Shown in pieces: positions 4,870 through 5,049 of a DNA stretch of 5,049 bases. Source of the stretch: an uncultured Clostridiaceae bacterium. GTDB lineage: Bacteria; Bacillota; Clostridia; Lachnospirales; Lachnospiraceae. Below the pieces are notes generated by a model, which did not search any database, was not told the origin of the DNA, and saw nothing but the letters and a program-made list of their open reading frames with translations. The position numbers and the translations under genes were made by a program. Each line of letters opens with the position of its first letter. Position 1 is the stretch's first letter. Location of the stretch: the NCBI GenBank assembly GCA_949948825.1, contig CATLIJ010000211.1:1-5049 (forward strand), given 5' to 3'.

Positions 4870-5049
4870 AGTACCGCTTCCCTTCCAATACCATAACCAG
4901 AATAAAAAATATACCAAATCCACAGACCGAGAGAAACTTGCCGACTCCCGCCAGCGGAGAAATGTATTCCAGCTCCACCTTATGGCTGCCTTCCCCCAGC
5001 TCGACCGCCATGTATTTGAGGTTCGCCCGATAGAGCTTTGCCTCCTCTC
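4847..5049 (-). CDS. C-terminal end of a YfhO-like membrane protein (partial)
   Basis: The minus strand is open from the window edge to TGA 4847-4849 and gives 66 residues. They contain a beta-rich stretch (LKYMAVELGEGSHKVELEYI, residues 10-29 of the visible part), one hydrophobic helix (about 34-54, GVGKFLSVCGFGIFFILVMV) and a short basic end (EGKRYCGFIRIS). A 'GxHKVELEY-S/P' segment followed by a last membrane helix is how YfhO-family multi-pass proteins end; these are linked to glycosylation of lipoteichoic acid or other cell-surface polymers. The assignment is from memory of the family and only the tail is visible. The last residues, after about EGKRY, may be encoded by foreign sequence, since the AT-rich patch starts there. 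It converges on the truncated binding-protein gene. Confidence 0.55.
   Translation of the reverse strand, partial: EEAKLYRANLKYMAVELGEGSHKVELEYISPLAGVGKFLSVCGFGIFFILVMVLEGKRYCGFIRIS

Overview
The window looks like chromosomal DNA from a low-to-mid GC Gram-positive bacterium of the Clostridia, most likely a Lachnospiraceae-type gut anaerobe. The signs are strong GGAGG-type ribosome binding sites, a consensus sigma-A promoter, two lipoprotein-anchored ABC substrate-binding proteins, a YerC/YecD-type TrpR relative and a YfhO-like membrane protein tail. The family assignment is inference from protein style; no rRNA or other taxonomic marker is present.

Left part (1-785). The 3' end of an unidentified plus-strand gene (1-183) converges on a minus-strand yerC-type regulator gene (247-543). 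A perfect 14-bp stem-loop (191-230) between them probably terminates both. The 242 bases upstream of yerC hold a plausible extended -10 promoter and two small stem-loops, but no convincing terminator for the operon arriving from the right.

Middle (786-4206). A compact minus-strand operon runs SBP (4125 to 3196), permease (3140 to 2352), ATPase (2355 to 1606), HAD phosphatase (1592 to 786). The first three genes form a complete polar-amino-acid uptake system of the PAAT type: a lipoprotein captures the substrate outside the cell, a probably homodimeric permease carries it, and the ATPase drives it. The HAD hydrolase is translationally packed behind the ATPase. A perfect TTGACA / TATAAT promoter with an 18-bp spacer (4177-4206) drives the operon and sits inside a 13-bp-arm inverted repeat (4189-4224), which could be an operator or a bidirectional terminator. 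A stem-loop (3155-3175) separates SBP from permease.

Right part (4207-5049). A divergent plus-strand gene starts at 4287 and encodes an NMT1/SsuA-type lipoprotein. It loses family similarity after about codon 152 and stops at 4790, roughly half the usual length. It is followed by an AT-rich patch of about 125 bases of unknown origin and then by the C-terminal end of a YfhO-like membrane protein on the minus strand. The partner permease and ATPase of the truncated binding protein are absent, so this is a rearrangement breakpoint, an insertion scar or possibly an assembly join.

I found no CRISPR array, RNA gene, complete mobile element or convincingly new system. The points most worth checking are the breakpoint near 4742-4868 and the hairpin-embedded operon promoter.
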